From JBNJFY01 sp051747265 (GTDB lineage: Bacteria > Bacteroidota > Rhodothermia > Balneolales > Balneolaceae), in the NCBI GenBank assembly GCA_051747265.1, contig JBNJFY010000002.1:124001-188000 (forward strand): a stretch of DNA of 64,000 bases. The letters are read 5' to 3'. Below the pieces are notes generated by a model. That model saw only the letters and a list, made by a program, of their open reading frames with translations, ran no database searches and was not told the origin of the DNA. Both the position numbers and the translations under genes were made by a program. Shown one piece after another: positions 34,059 to 41,939 of this stretch (position 1 is its first letter; each line of letters begins with the position of its first letter).

Positions 34059-34090
34059 TTCAAATAAATAACCTCAAAAATGTGTCAATC

Positions 34091-34618
34091 ATGAAAAAAA
34101 TCGCGTGCTCTTTATCAGCCCTGCTAATCATTTGGGCCTTCGGCTTTATCCAATTGGGCGTTGCCCAAGAATCATCCTTTCAAGTGGCCAGCGAGTCTGC
34201 CGCCAAACCGATTCATGATGTATTGGATGCTTGGCACCAAGCCGCGTCGGAGGCGAATTTGGAAGGCTATTTTAATCACTTTGCCTCGGATAGCGCCATT
34301 TTCATGGGTACCGATCGTACCGAACGATGGACTGTTGACGAATTCAGAGTGTGGAGCAAGCCCTATTTTGATCGGGGCAAGGCGTGGTCTTTCCAAGCGG
34401 TAAGCAGAACCGTGTACTTATCCAACGACGGGCAAACCGCTTGGTTCGACGAACAGTTGGATACTCCGAATCTGGGGCCTTCGCGGGGTTCAGGAGTGTT
34501 GGTGAATACGCAAGAAGGGTGGAAGATCGCGCACTACAATTTATCCATCCCCATTCCGAATCCATTGGTAGATAGTTTTGTAGAGTTGATCCAAGTGTGG
34601 GAAAATAAAAAACAGTGA
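34091..34618 (+). CDS. Exported SnoaL-like/DUF4440 nuclear-transport-factor-2 fold protein
   Basis: From the ATG at 34091 the protein has 175 residues with a signal peptide (KKIACSLSALLIIWAFGFIQLGVAQ). The body shows an NTF2-like pattern: IHDVLDAWHQAASEANLEGYFNHFASDSAIFMGTDRTERWTVDEFRVW, TVYLSNDGQTAWFDEQLDT and GSGVLVNTQEGWKIAHYNLSIPIPN. Such proteins bind small molecules or act as uncharacterised hydrolases/isomerases. The gene lies 32 bp after dapA. Its stop codon sits inside the terminator hairpin of the convergent thioredoxin gene. Confidence 0.8.
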   Translation: MKKIACSLSALLIIWAFGFIQLGVAQESSFQVASESAAKPIHDVLDAWHQAASEANLEGYFNHFASDSAIFMGTDRTERWTVDEFRVWSKPYFDRGKAWSFQAVSRTVYLSNDGQTAWFDEQLDTPNLGPSRGSGVLVNTQEGWKIAHYNLSIPIPNPLVDSFVELIQVWENKKQ

Positions 34619-34653
34619 TCCGAACCGGGGACCTAATAGGTTCAGATCACTGT
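34605..34653 (-). terminator. Terminator of the thioredoxin gene
   Basis: ACAGTGATC (34612-34620) pairs with GATCACTGT (34645-34653), with a second stem GAACC/GGTTC inside. On the minus strand a T-run follows. The structure overlaps the end of the opposing NTF2-like gene. Confidence 0.8.
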
Positions 34654-34675
34654 GTGGAGTTGTGCTGACAGGAAT

Positions 34676-35044
34676 TTAGGCTTCCGCTTTCTCAGACAGT
34701 AAAATGTCTTCGATCGCTTTTTTCAGCTGTGGCTTGGGCAATGCGCCTTGAGCCATCTGTGGTTGCCCGTCTTTGGGAACGAACAACATGGAAGGAATAC
34801 TTCGGATGCCAAACATAGCAGCTAATTGCTGCTCGGCTTCGGTATCCACTTTATAGATATTTAGCTGATCAGCGTATTCTTCAGATAGTTCCTCCAATAC
34901 GGGAGCTACCATTTTGCAAGGTCCACACCAATCGGCGTAAAAGTCGATCAGGCAGGGCTTGTCGCCTTCAAAGACCCAGTCTTCGTGTTGTTCAAAGTTG
35001 AACACTTTTTCCTTAAATGTCTCTAGAGTAAGATGCTCAGTCAT
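34676..35044 (-). CDS. trxA: Thioredoxin
   Basis: This 122-residue thioredoxin-fold protein has the active site WCGPC (Cys40 and Cys43), the cis-proline segment IRSIPSMLF and VDTEAEQQLAAMFG. It has no signal peptide, so it is cytosolic. The N-terminal extension of about 15 residues before the fold is slightly longer than in E. coli thioredoxin, as often seen in Bacteroidota. It probably reduces protein disulfides. Confidence 0.93.
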   Translation of the reverse strand: MTEHLTLETFKEKVFNFEQHEDWVFEGDKPCLIDFYADWCGPCKMVAPVLEELSEEYADQLNIYKVDTEAEQQLAAMFGIRSIPSMLFVPKDGQPQMAQGALPKPQLKKAIEDILLSEKAEA

Positions 35045-35303
35045 AAGATTGATATCAGATTAGTTGGTTTTACTATATAACCAAAAGGTAATATAAATAT
35101 TGTCCACTTACAATACCCGGCCTGGCGTACTACAAACCAGCTATGCGGATCTTTAACGAAGAAACGGGATTGGAATTCTGTGCAAATGTGACAATATGTA
35201 AATTTTAGCCCCCAACACATTGACATCTTACTGCGAAAACATTAATCAAGGGGTACACAGATTTATAAATTGGCTCGCCGAGCTACTAAAACAGATATCT
35301 GGT

Positions 35304-37868
35304 ATGCAAACATCTACTTACAGGTCGAATACTCCTCGAACATTCCGTGGATGGGGACTTTGGTTGGTGGCGATATTTATTGCTCTACCCACCTTGGCAC
35401 AAGCTCAAAATGAGCTACAATCCCCCTCTGAGTTTCTGGGATATGAACTAGGAACCCAATTTACCCCTCACTACAAAATTTACGATTACTTCTACTATGT
35501 CGCCGAATCCTCGGATTTGGTGAATGTAAAACAGTTTGGTGCAACCTACGAAGGACGTCCGCAATTGTTGGCGTATGTAGGCAGCACCGATCATTTGAAC
35601 TCACTGGATCAAATTCGCACCAACAATCTGAGGCGAACCGGCATGGTGGACGGGTCGGCCAGTAACGAAGGGCCAGCCCTGGTGTGGTTAAGCTATAATG
35701 TACATGGCAATGAAGCGGTGAGTAGCGAATCGGCTATGCAGACCATTTACGAGCTGGTTCGTCCGGATCGAGCAGATACCAAGCAGTGGCTGGAAAACGC
35801 CGTGGTCATCATGGATCCTATGTTGAACCCGGATGGGCGGGATCGCTATGTAAACTGGTACAATACGGTAGTGGGCCAGCAATATAATGCCAATCCGGAA
35901 GCCCGCGAACATCACGAGCCCTGGCCAGCTGGTCGTACCAATCACTACTACTTTGATATGAACCGCGATTGGGCTTGGATGATGCAGCAGGAGACGCAGA
36001 ACCGCATACGTGAGTACCAAAAATGGATGCCCATGGTGCATGTTGATTTCCACGAGCAGGGTTACAACAGTCCCTACTATTTTGCTCCGGCCGCCTCACC
36101 ATTTCACGAGGCGATCACTAGCTGGCAGAAGAAATTCCAGACCGATATCGGGAAAAACCACACCAAATATTTCGACAACAATAATTGGTTGTATTTCACC
36201 CGTCAGGTGTTTGACCTGTTCTATCCCAGTTACGGCGATACCTGGCCAACCTTCAACGGTGCCATCGGTATGACATACGAGCAAGCGGGCATTGGTGCCG
36301 GCCTGGGTGTAGAAACAGTGGATGGCGACACTTTGACGCTACAGGATCGCATCGCTCATCACACCATGACCGGACTATCCACGGTGGAAGCAACGGCCAA
36401 CAATCGTCAGGAGGTCATCGATAAGTTTTCGGAGTACTTCCGCAAAACCCTGAACGAAGGCTCCGGCAAGTACAAAAGCTTTGTGATCAAAGGCGACAAT
36501 AACGATGACAAGATCATGTCGCTACTTACTTACCTGGACAAACAGGGTATTGAATATGGCTTAGCTACTGATGGCGGTCGAGAACGTGGCTACAATTACG
36601 CCACCGGTAAAGAAGAGCGCTTCCGCCTGCGCGAAGGCAGTGATATTGTGATTAACACCTATCAACCCAAAGGGGTTCTGGCCCGAGTGCTGTTTGAGCC
36701 ACGTCCGGCCCTGGAAGACTCGGTAACTTACGACATCACCGCTTGGGAGCTCCCCTACTCTTATGGGTTGCAGGGATACGCAGTGGAAGACAAACTGGGT
36801 ATGGGCAACGGCACCTTCACCTTTTCCGGATCCATACAGGGTGATCAGGACAGCGATCCATACGCATACGTGATTAAGTGGGATAGCTACAAGGATATCT
36901 CACTGCTTACCGATCTTCTGAACCAAGGCATCAAAGTGCGTTATGCTTCCGAACCTTTTACGACCGCCGGAACCCAATTTACGCGCGGCTCTCTGATTAT
37001 CACCCGAAACGGGAATGAACAATTGGGCGAACAGTTCGATACCATTGTTCAAAATACGGCCACCAAGCATGTGCAAAATGCCTATGCGGTAAGTTCGGGT
37101 TATGTAACCAGCGGACCTGATTTCGGATCCGGGGATGTTAACTATATGAAAGCCCCTCGCATTGCCCTACTCAGTGGCGAAGGCACGTCTCAGTATTCGG
37201 TGGGAGAAGTCTGGCACTTTTTTGATCAACAGGTGGATTATCCTATCCACATGATCGACACTGACCGCGTAGCTCGTGTCGATTGGCACAACTATGATGT
37301 GTTGATCATGGCTGATGGCTGGTATTCTTCACTGGGCGACGGCGAGCTGAAACAGCTCAAGGATTGGGTTAGCAACGGGGGCCGCCTCATCGCCCTGGAT
37401 GGCGCGGTTTCACTATTTTCCGGCAAGGAAGGCTTCGGTCTGAAACGAAAAGAGGCTGATGCTAACGCAAATAACGAGAACGGCCAAACCGAACTTCGTA
37501 CGTATGGTGATCGAGAGCGCGAAGCCATCACCAACTTCAACACCGGCTCTATTTTCCGCGTGGATCTGGATCCTACGCATCCACTTGGTTACGGCATGGA
37601 TCAAACCTACTTCAGTCTGAAGCTCAACTCTGACGCTTACGCCTATCTGGAGAACGGCTGGAATGTGGGAGTGACCAAAGAAGGATCGCACATGAGTGGA
37701 TTTATCGGGCATAATGCCAAAAACAAGGTCGGCGATGCCTTAACCTTCGGTGTGCAACCGATAGGCAGTGGCGAAGTGGTGTATATCGTGGATAATCCAC
37801 TGTTTCGCGGTTTCTGGCACAACGGTAAACTGATCTTCGCCAACGCGGTATTTATGGTGGGGAATTAA
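35304..37868 (+). CDS. Large exported M14-family zinc carboxypeptidase
   Basis: From the ATG at 35304 the protein has 854 residues and a signal peptide (GWGLWLVAIFIALPTLAQAQ); the frame stays open upstream without a good start. The M14 core has the zinc ligands in SYNVHGNEAVSSESAM (HxxE) and VHVDFHEQGYNSPYYFAPA, with NPDGRDRYVNWYNT and DMNRDWAW between them. The C-terminal half (about 400 residues) contains a segment resembling a GATase-like domain (YDVLIMADGWYSSLGDGELKQLKDWVSNGGRLIALDGA). This long two-domain form is common among Bacteroidota M14 peptidases. Confidence 0.9.
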   Translation: MQTSTYRSNTPRTFRGWGLWLVAIFIALPTLAQAQNELQSPSEFLGYELGTQFTPHYKIYDYFYYVAESSDLVNVKQFGATYEGRPQLLAYVGSTDHLNSLDQIRTNNLRRTGMVDGSASNEGPALVWLSYNVHGNEAVSSESAMQTIYELVRPDRADTKQWLENAVVIMDPMLNPDGRDRYVNWYNTVVGQQYNANPEAREHHEPWPAGRTNHYYFDMNRDWAWMMQQETQNRIREYQKWMPMVHVDFHEQGYNSPYYFAPAASPFHEAITSWQKKFQTDIGKNHTKYFDNNNWLYFTRQVFDLFYPSYGDTWPTFNGAIGMTYEQAGIGAGLGVETVDGDTLTLQDRIAHHTMTGLSTVEATANNRQEVIDKFSEYFRKTLNEGSGKYKSFVIKGDNNDDKIMSLLTYLDKQGIEYGLATDGGRERGYNYATGKEERFRLREGSDIVINTYQPKGVLARVLFEPRPALEDSVTYDITAWELPYSYGLQGYAVEDKLGMGNGTFTFSGSIQGDQDSDPYAYVIKWDSYKDISLLTDLLNQGIKVRYASEPFTTAGTQFTRGSLIITRNGNEQLGEQFDTIVQNTATKHVQNAYAVSSGYVTSGPDFGSGDVNYMKAPRIALLSGEGTSQYSVGEVWHFFDQQVDYPIHMIDTDRVARVDWHNYDVLIMADGWYSSLGDGELKQLKDWVSNGGRLIALDGAVSLFSGKEGFGLKRKEADANANNENGQTELRTYGDREREAITNFNTGSIFRVDLDPTHPLGYGMDQTYFSLKLNSDAYAYLENGWNVGVTKEGSHMSGFIGHNAKNKVGDALTFGVQPIGSGEVVYIVDNPLFRGFWHNGKLIFANAVFMVGN

Positions 37869-37900
37869 GTAAAATAGTTCTTACCGGTTTTCGAACGTAT

Positions 37901-37939
37901 AAGCCTGCTGGTGGTGACATCAGTGGGCTTTTTATTTTT
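37901..37939 (+). terminator. Terminator after the M14 peptidase gene
   Basis: AAGCC...GGCTT with additional inner pairing is followed by TTTTTATTTTT. The hairpin is imperfect. Confidence 0.65.
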
Positions 37940-38312
37940 GATTACGGACTACGGACGACAGACGACGGACCACAGACGACGGACCACAGCTATTACGGAA
38001 TAGATTAACTGGGCCTGCTTGAATATTGACGATCGCTGCTGGACCATCGACCATCGTGGTTTGTAGTTGGTATCAAGCTCAGAGCCACTGGACGAAAATT
38101 CACAAGGTTAAGTAATAAATTTCAGGCAAATAACTACGATCGTCCATGGTCCATCGGCGATGGTCTCCTTCCATGAGCAAGCCCATAAATATCCTACTCG
38201 GTGGGTCCCGTCGTCTGTCGTCTGTCGTCTGTCGTCTGTCGTCCGTAGTCCGTAGTCCGTAGTCCGTGGTCTGTCGTCCGTCGTCCGTAGTCTGTCGTCC
38301 GTAATCAGTATA
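37938..38312. repeat. Nested inverted heptamer-repeat element (ACNACRG type)
   Basis: The left arm (about 37940-37990) is a run of heptamers of the form ACNACRG (ACTACGG, ACGACAG, ACGACGG, ACCACAG). The right arm (about 38209-38309) contains fourteen or so of the same heptamers in inverse orientation (CTGTCGT, CCGTAGT, CCGTCGT). A second smaller inverted pair of CGACCAT/GGACCAT heptamers lies inside (about 38039-38057 and 38140-38165). No coding frame is supported between 37869 and 38349. Confidence 0.85.
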
Positions 38313-38349
38313 TTACCCCCCACATCAACCCCAAATTGAAGAACCACCC

Positions 38350-38727
38350 ATGGGACTACTCAGCTCACTACTCGGTCACGCGCAGGAAATGGATCTGGAG
38401 GAATTGGAAGAAGAATTTGCCGAAATCGTAGTGGATGGTGAGCAGATTCAGCGAGCGTATCAACTCTCGCGTGATTTGATGGTGTTTACCAATAAGCGGT
38501 TGGTCTTGGTGGATAAAGAAGGCATGACCGGCAAGAAACGCGCCTACCACTCCCTACCCTACGGCACAATTACCCACTTTTCCAAGGAATACAGCGGTCG
38601 GTTCGACGCCGACGCCAAGTTGATCATCTGGCTACAGGATCAACAGGAGCCGCTGGTGTATGACTTTCATAAAGATGCCTCCATCCACGAGGTGTATCAG
38701 GTGCTGAGTCAATATGTACTAGCCTGA
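38350..38727 (+). CDS. Bacterial PH-domain protein (bPH_1 type)
   Basis: This 125-residue cytosolic protein matches the short bacterial pleckstrin-homology family PF08000. It has MGLLSSLLGHAQEMDLEELEEEFAEIVVDGEQI, then LMVFTNKRLVLVDKEGMTGKKRAYHSLPYGTITHFSKE and LIIWLQDQQEPLVYDFHKDA. The role of these proteins is unknown; they form ring-like oligomers in crystals. The start lies directly after the heptamer element, so any promoter must overlap it or lie within it. Confidence 0.88.
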   Translation: MGLLSSLLGHAQEMDLEELEEEFAEIVVDGEQIQRAYQLSRDLMVFTNKRLVLVDKEGMTGKKRAYHSLPYGTITHFSKEYSGRFDADAKLIIWLQDQQEPLVYDFHKDASIHEVYQVLSQYVLA

Positions 38728-38840
38728 GCATGCCAAAACCAGCGATCACAGAGTCTTGGCTGAACAGTTTTCTGCGGGCTGGAAATCGCTTATTTTCCAC
38801 CCTTCATCGAGAAATTTGAACCTGAACTTGACTATAGATT

Positions 38841-39266
38841 ATGAGTACGCCCGATCTTCCTATTAGTAACAAACATATCGACCATCTGGGCATTGCCGTC
38901 CAGGATTTGGAAGCCTCTATTCAATTGTACGAATCGCTGTTGGGCGTAGAATGCTATAAACGGGAAGTGGTTGAGGAACAAAAGGTAGAGACTGCGTTTT
39001 TCCAGACCGGTGAATCCAAAATTGAGCTGTTGGGTCCTACCTCAGAAGATTCGGTGATTGCCAAATATGTGGCCAAGAAAGGCCAAGGCATGCATCATGT
39101 GGCGTTTGAGGTGGAAGACATTCGCTCGGAGATGAAGCGATTGACCGACGCCGGATTCACATTGCTCAGCGATGAACCCTCCACCGGAGCCGATAACAAG
39201 TGGGTAGCCTTTGTGCATCCCAAAGATTGCAACGGGGTATTGGTAGAGCTCTGCCAGGATAAGTAA
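38841..39266 (+). CDS. mce: Methylmalonyl-CoA epimerase
   Basis: This 141-residue vicinal-oxygen-chelate fold protein has metal ligands in KHIDHLGIAVQDLEASI and in GQGMHHVAFEVEDI, with ESKIELLGPTSEDS, and it ends with GVLVELCQ. It interconverts (R)- and (S)-methylmalonyl-CoA between propionyl-CoA carboxylase and methylmalonyl-CoA mutase. Neither partner gene is in this window. Length and motifs are typical of the family. Confidence 0.94.
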   Translation: MSTPDLPISNKHIDHLGIAVQDLEASIQLYESLLGVECYKREVVEEQKVETAFFQTGESKIELLGPTSEDSVIAKYVAKKGQGMHHVAFEVEDIRSEMKRLTDAGFTLLSDEPSTGADNKWVAFVHPKDCNGVLVELCQDK

Positions 39267-39268
39267 TT

Positions 39269-39330
39269 AGGATTCAGGATTCAGAATTCAGGACTCAGAA
39301 TTCTGAGTTCTGAGTCCTGAGTCCTGACCA
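39269..39330. repeat. Heptamer hairpin (AGRAYTC type), arms adjacent
   Basis: Five heptamers AGGATTC, AGGATTC, AGAATTC, AGGACTC, AGAATTC (39269-39303) are followed immediately by the inverse series TGAGTTC, TGAGTCC, TGAGTCC, TGACC. The whole can fold into one long hairpin. It starts 3 bp after the epimerase stop and could act as a transcript end, but it lacks a T-run. Confidence 0.9.
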
Positions 39331-39344
39331 CTGACATTTCTCGC

Positions 39345-39375
39345 TTGTGGATAGACGCTCAACCTTGTATATTTG
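39345..39375 (+). promoter_or_regulatory. Bacteroidota-type promoter of tRNA-Pro
   Basis: TATATTTG at 39368-39375 matches TAnnTTTG. A TTG at 39345-39347 lies exactly 20 bases upstream, the expected spacing for the -33 element. The tRNA starts 42 bp after the -7 box. Confidence 0.6.
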
Positions 39376-39417
39376 GCCTTCCTTGAAACAGGCACTTTTT
39401 TCGCCTGAGTTCTAAAT

Positions 39418-39491
39418 CGGGACGTGGCGCAGTCCGGTAGCGCACACGACTGGGGGTCGTGGGGTCGCAGGTTCAAATCCTGTCGTCCCGA
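39418..39491 (+). tRNA. tRNA-Pro (anticodon GGG)
   Basis: The acceptor stem CGGGACG (39418-39424) pairs with CGTCCCG (39484-39490), followed by discriminator A. The D-arm is GCGCAGTCCGGTAGCGC. The anticodon stem CACGA/TCGTG holds the loop CTGGGGG with anticodon GGG. The T-arm is GCAGGTTCAAATCCTGT. CCA is not encoded, unlike in the tRNA-Leu of this window. Confidence 0.97.
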
Positions 39492-39499
39492 CTGTTATG

Positions 39500-39541
39500 A
39501 AGCCTTCTGATAGCTTAATGAGCTGTTAGAAGGCTTTTTTA
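39500..39541 (+). terminator. Intrinsic terminator after tRNA-Pro
   Basis: AAGCCTTCT (39500-39508) pairs with AGAAGGCTT (39528-39536), followed by T-run. Confidence 0.92.
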
Positions 39542-39677
39542 TTTTTGAGACATAAGAGAGGTTGCATCCCACATCTACGGGAGTTACATATTTTCTCGTA
39601 AAATGTAGTATCAGAAAATATAACATAGGAGGTGGGGTTTTATTGATAGTATAAACTATAATTATAGAGAGGTTACT

Positions 39678-40259
39678 ATGCATATCAATAAAATTACTTT
39701 CGTTTTCTTCCTGGCCACCTTGCTGTTTCTAATAGCCCCCCCAAAAAGTGTGGCTCAATGGAGTATTGGCGCTTCTTATGAGATCCGCCAAGAAGATCCC
39801 AAAAATGGATTTGGAGCACGAATTGAAAGAGAGTTTCTTCAGGAGGTTCCCCTGTTTAATCTTGGTCTCCGTGCCCACTTCAGCTATTTCAATGACGATA
39901 ACCAGATTTCCAGAGAAGGAGTCAGCTTTTCTCAGGAGATCACCAGTTACGACTATGGACTTGCTGCTATTGGAGGAGTTTCCGTCAGCATTTTAACTCC
40001 GTATTTAGGACTGGGGCTGGGTTCTTCCACTTTGGATGTAACTCGTGACGACTTACCATCCGACTCTCCCTTTGAAAGGGATTCCAAAGACAGCGCCATT
40101 TATTGGAATGGATTGGTAGGCGCGAAAGTAGAGATTCTTCCGGCCATCAAACCATTTGCGGAATATCGTTTGGAAAATGTTGCCGATTACAAGGACGAAC
40201 TCCGGGATATTAAAGACAGCAATGGCCGATGGGTTTTTGGTATCTCCATCGCTTTCTAA
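39678..40259 (+). CDS. Small outer-membrane beta-barrel protein
   Basis: This 193-residue protein has a signal peptide (KITFVFFLATLLFLIAPPKSVAQ). Alternating hydrophobic strands are typical of an 8-strand barrel: WSIGASYEIRQE, LGLRAHFSYF, YDYGLAAIGGVSVSILTPYLGLGLG, YWNGLVGAKVEI and IKPFAEYRLE. It ends in phenylalanine (RWVFGISIAF). It resembles generic OmpX/PorT-like barrels; no specific function can be assigned. Confidence 0.8.
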   Translation: MHINKITFVFFLATLLFLIAPPKSVAQWSIGASYEIRQEDPKNGFGARIEREFLQEVPLFNLGLRAHFSYFNDDNQISREGVSFSQEITSYDYGLAAIGGVSVSILTPYLGLGLGSSTLDVTRDDLPSDSPFERDSKDSAIYWNGLVGAKVEILPAIKPFAEYRLENVADYKDELRDIKDSNGRWVFGISIAF

Positions 40260-40320
40260 GCATTGTGGTGGTTATCGAATTACCTTGCCACAGCTTGATT
40301 CAACTCTTTACATAAGTAAT

Positions 40321-40383
40321 GCGCAGTCGGTAGTGTATAAGACATGAGTTGGGGCTCACTGGGTCAATCCTGTGAGCCGACCA
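40321..40383 (+). pseudogene. Decayed partial copy of tRNA-Pro(GGG)
   Basis: GCGCAGTC-GGTAG repeats the D-arm of the tRNA-Pro 900 bp upstream with one base missing. TGAG-TTGGGGC-TCA keeps an anticodon-type loop with GGG, and GGGTCAATCCTGT keeps the T-arm end with a deletion. The segment ends CCGACCA. No 5' acceptor strand can pair with it. A rho-independent hairpin follows, as after the intact tRNA. Confidence 0.55.
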
Positions 40384-40386
40384 TGT

Positions 40387-40422
40387 AAAAGCTCTTCAAG
40401 TTCAGCTTGGAGAGCTTTTTTT
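40387..40422 (+). terminator. Intrinsic terminator after the tRNA-Pro relic
   Basis: AAAGCTCT (40388-40395) pairs with AGAGCTTT (40411-40418), followed by T-run. Confidence 0.85.
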
Positions 40423-40521
40423 ATTGAAGCTTGATAACCAAGGGGAATTTCTATTCGTTATATTCTAGATCATTCCGAATGGAAATAGTTCAACTTCATT
40501 TTTCTATAACAAATCTTCCCC

Positions 40522-40899
40522 ATGCTCCAAAACTACCACAACGTCATCGAAAAGTTTGTCATCGTGGGCGATCGCGTGTTGCTGAAACCGCGCGATATGG
40601 AAACCCGCACCTCTAGCGGATTGGTACTGCCCTCTACAGTGAAGGAGAAAGAAGAGATTCAGAGCGGCTACGTGCTGAAGACCGGTCCCGGTTACCCCAT
40701 TCCCTCTGCTGATGGCGGCTACAACGAGCCCTGGAAAGAAGCCGACGGCAACACCAGCTACATCGGCATGCAGGCCGATGAGGGGGATCTGGCTATCTAT
40801 ATGAAAAGTCGTGCGCATGAGATTGAGTTTGAGAATGAGAAATACATCATTGTACCCCACGGCGCTATCCTGCTGCTGATTCGCGACGACTTAGAATAG
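40522..40899 (+). CDS. GroES-like co-chaperonin family protein
   Basis: This 125-residue protein resembles Cpn10: EKFVIVGDRVLLKPRDMETRTSSGLVLPSTVKEKEEIQSGYVLKTGPG at the N-terminus and EGDLAIYMKSRAHEIEFENEKYIIVPHGAILLLIRDD at the C-terminus. It carries an insert of about 25 residues (YPIPSADGGYNEPWKEADGNTSYIG) in the middle. No groEL lies next to it, which argues that this is a divergent paralogue of the true GroES. The N-terminus is slightly extended. A chaperone role is likely but not certain. Confidence 0.85.
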   Translation: MLQNYHNVIEKFVIVGDRVLLKPRDMETRTSSGLVLPSTVKEKEEIQSGYVLKTGPGYPIPSADGGYNEPWKEADGNTSYIGMQADEGDLAIYMKSRAHEIEFENEKYIIVPHGAILLLIRDDLE

Positions 40900-41016
40900 C
40901 AATCCGAGCGGCTTTGTCCCTATCAGCTTGGTCTACGCTAACTCTTTAATACGAAACTTTTTTGTAGGTTAACCAGTCGTGTGAAACGATCAACCTCAAT
41001 TAAGTAATTCGTTACT

Positions 41017-41934
41017 ATGGATCGTCGTCAGTTTTTAAAAACCTCCTCCCTAGCCGCAGCAGGTCTTCTATTCCCCTGGAAAAGCTTGCTGGCTCAAGAT
41101 AATCCCCTCACCATGATCCGCCGCAATGTGGGCTACTTTAGCGGACGTGGGGGCACTATTGGTTTTTTGATGAACAAGGATGCCATGGCGGCAGTGGATT
41201 CGCAATACCCGGAAGCCGCCCAGAAATTCATTACGGCCCTGCGCGACAAAGCGGGCGATTCCAGCCGACGATTCGATCTACTCATCAACACGCACCACCA
41301 TGGCGATCACACCGGTGGGAATCCGGCGTTTCGTCCGGTCACCGATCACATCATCGCTCATAAAAACGTGCCCGGATTGCAGAAGCAGTTTTACGGGGAT
41401 AGCGACAACGAACAGGTGTACGCGGATACGACCTACTCAGATAGCTGGAGCCAACAGGTCGGTGATGAAACGGTGCACTTGTCCTATCACGGTCCGGCCC
41501 ATACCGGCGGCGACAGTGTGGTTTATTTCGAAAAGGCCAATGTGGTACACACCGGCGACTTGATGTTCAATCGATGGTATCCGGTCATCGATCGGCCGGC
41601 CGGAGCGCTCATCGAAAACTGGATCCAGATATTGGAGCGCATATCGGATACTTACCCCAGTGATACGGTGTACATTTTTGGTCACGGCAACCCGAAAGCA
41701 GGGGTCACGGGTACCGAAGCCGATCTGCTTTATCTGCGGGATTACCTAAGTCATTTGCTAGCGTACACCCAAGGCAAAATTAATGAAGGTTGGTCGCTCC
41801 AAGAGCTGCAAGACAACACCGATTCCTTTGAACAATTTGCCGACTTCGAAGGACCCGGCGGTCGACTTACCCTGGACTTTAATTTGAAAGTGGCCTACCA
41901 GGAATTAACGCACGTGCCCCGGAGCGAATCGTAG
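41017..41934 (+). CDS. Tat-exported MBL-fold metallo-hydrolase
   Basis: This 305-residue protein starts with a twin-arginine signal (MDRRQFLKTSSLAAAGLLFPW). The metallo-beta-lactamase fold has NTHHHGDHTGGN (His93-His98 region), YHGPAHTGGDSVVYFEKANVVHTGDLMFNRWYPV and the later IFGHGNPKAG. All metal ligands are present. Family members hydrolyse many ester and thioester bonds in the periplasm; the substrate is unknown. It converges with tamB across a heptamer hairpin. Confidence 0.92.
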   Translation: MDRRQFLKTSSLAAAGLLFPWKSLLAQDNPLTMIRRNVGYFSGRGGTIGFLMNKDAMAAVDSQYPEAAQKFITALRDKAGDSSRRFDLLINTHHHGDHTGGNPAFRPVTDHIIAHKNVPGLQKQFYGDSDNEQVYADTTYSDSWSQQVGDETVHLSYHGPAHTGGDSVVYFEKANVVHTGDLMFNRWYPVIDRPAGALIENWIQILERISDTYPSDTVYIFGHGNPKAGVTGTEADLLYLRDYLSHLLAYTQGKINEGWSLQELQDNTDSFEQFADFEGPGGRLTLDFNLKVAYQELTHVPRSES

Positions 41935-41939
41935 AACGA

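Noticed and set aside
35041..35226. 61-codon minus-strand frame upstream of the thioredoxin gene
   Set aside because: Unremarkable composition, overlaps the promoter region between divergent genes, and has no recognisable family.
38206..38309. Heptamer arrays considered as a CRISPR array
   Set aside because: There are no unique spacers between the units, no cas genes, and the period is 7 bp.
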